NCBI GenBank assembly: GCA_023408075.1
Contig: JAEYKW010000006.1
Location: 186,001 to 250,000 of the forward strand
Source: Bacillota bacterium
GTDB lineage: Bacteria > Bacillota > Clostridia > Christensenellales > SZUA-584
Direction: 5' to 3'
Length of the DNA stretch: 64,000 nt
The notes below the pieces were generated by a model. It ran no database searches. It saw only the letters and a program-made list of their open reading frames with translations, and had not been told where the DNA came from. Shown here one piece after another: positions 63,911 to 64,000 of this stretch. Made by a program: the position numbers and the translations under genes. The first letter of the stretch is position 1; every line of letters starts with the position of its first letter.

Positions 63911-64000
63911 TTAAAGCTGCTCAGCCGCCTGTCTCTTATCTGCCCGGCGAGATATACGATCACAACGAGCACAAACAGAATGCCCCATCCCAAAATGCCA
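63907..64000 (-). CDS. C-terminal end of a membrane protein, start beyond window
   Basis: The last 30 residues read GILGWGILFVLVVIVYLAGQ then IRDRRLSSFK and stop. This is a single hydrophobic helix and a short basic tail. Its TGA overlaps the acyltransferase ATG by 4 nt. Too little is present to name a family. Confidence 0.65.
   Translation of the reverse strand, partial: GILGWGILFVLVVIVYLAGQIRDRRLSSFK

Overview
The window looks like chromosome from a Gram-positive member of the Clostridia (Firmicutes). The evidence is a sigH block of mrnC-thyX-rlmB-yacP-sigH, a T-box leader, a TPP riboswitch that works through a terminator, a class B sortase with a wall-anchored adhesin, lipoprotein signal peptides, a BlaI/M56 pair, clear Shine-Dalgarno sites and sigma-A type promoters. 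The DNA is fairly GC-rich, with AT-rich gaps between genes. I see no rRNA, tRNA, CRISPR array, prophage or complete transposon. The species cannot be named from this sequence alone.

Layout: 1-5.1 kb holds c-di-GMP and chemotaxis signalling (truncated MCP; a large PAS/GAF/GGDEF/HD-GYP protein). 5.2-8.6 kb is a zinc-uptake operon (Fur-family regulator, small Cys/His membrane protein, znuA, znuC, znuB) with a promoter and a 7-1-7 Fur-type operator. 8.6-14.1 kb holds a membrane-anchored secreted protein, an EAL-CBS-GGDDF protein, flavodoxin, a TfoX C-terminal protein, a GNAT enzyme and a CNMP-DUF2225 fusion. 14.5-21.6 kb has an MFS/ROK pair, a CadA-type metal ATPase, a VOC protein, an ArsR/PNPOx pair and a frameshifted acyltransferase. 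22.0-26.6 kb is a sortase B with its probable substrate. 27.4-29.4 kb is an acyl-CoA ligase behind a T-box with an apparent leucine specifier. 30.4-32.6 kb is glnK - small membrane protein - amtB behind a leader terminator. 33.0-37.2 kb has an AEC transporter, a split TSUP exporter, PIN-PhoH and a lipoprotein.

37.6-46.8 kb holds a large cytosolic Cache-like/CheW protein and two tandem secreted subtilases whose Ig-like tails are nearly identical in DNA. 47.2-50.8 kb is the sigH block. 51.0-54.1 kb is a BlaI/M56 pair with an unusually long extracytoplasmic tail. 54.2-56.6 kb is an ABC exporter with its own TetR repressor and two operators. 56.8-58.6 kb has a reductase, a YfbR-like phosphohydrolase and a 57-residue lipoprotein. 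58.8-62.6 kb is a TPP-riboswitch-controlled ABC importer for thiamine or a pyrimidine precursor, interrupted by a 61-bp tandem array. 62.6-64 kb holds a condensation-type acyltransferase and the end of a membrane protein.

Three things stand out: the amount of leader-RNA control (T-box, TPP and three promoter-proximal terminators of unknown ligand); a family of dispersed palindromic repeats in the gaps; and the clustering of signalling, metal-homeostasis and cell-surface genes, several with operators that can be read directly.
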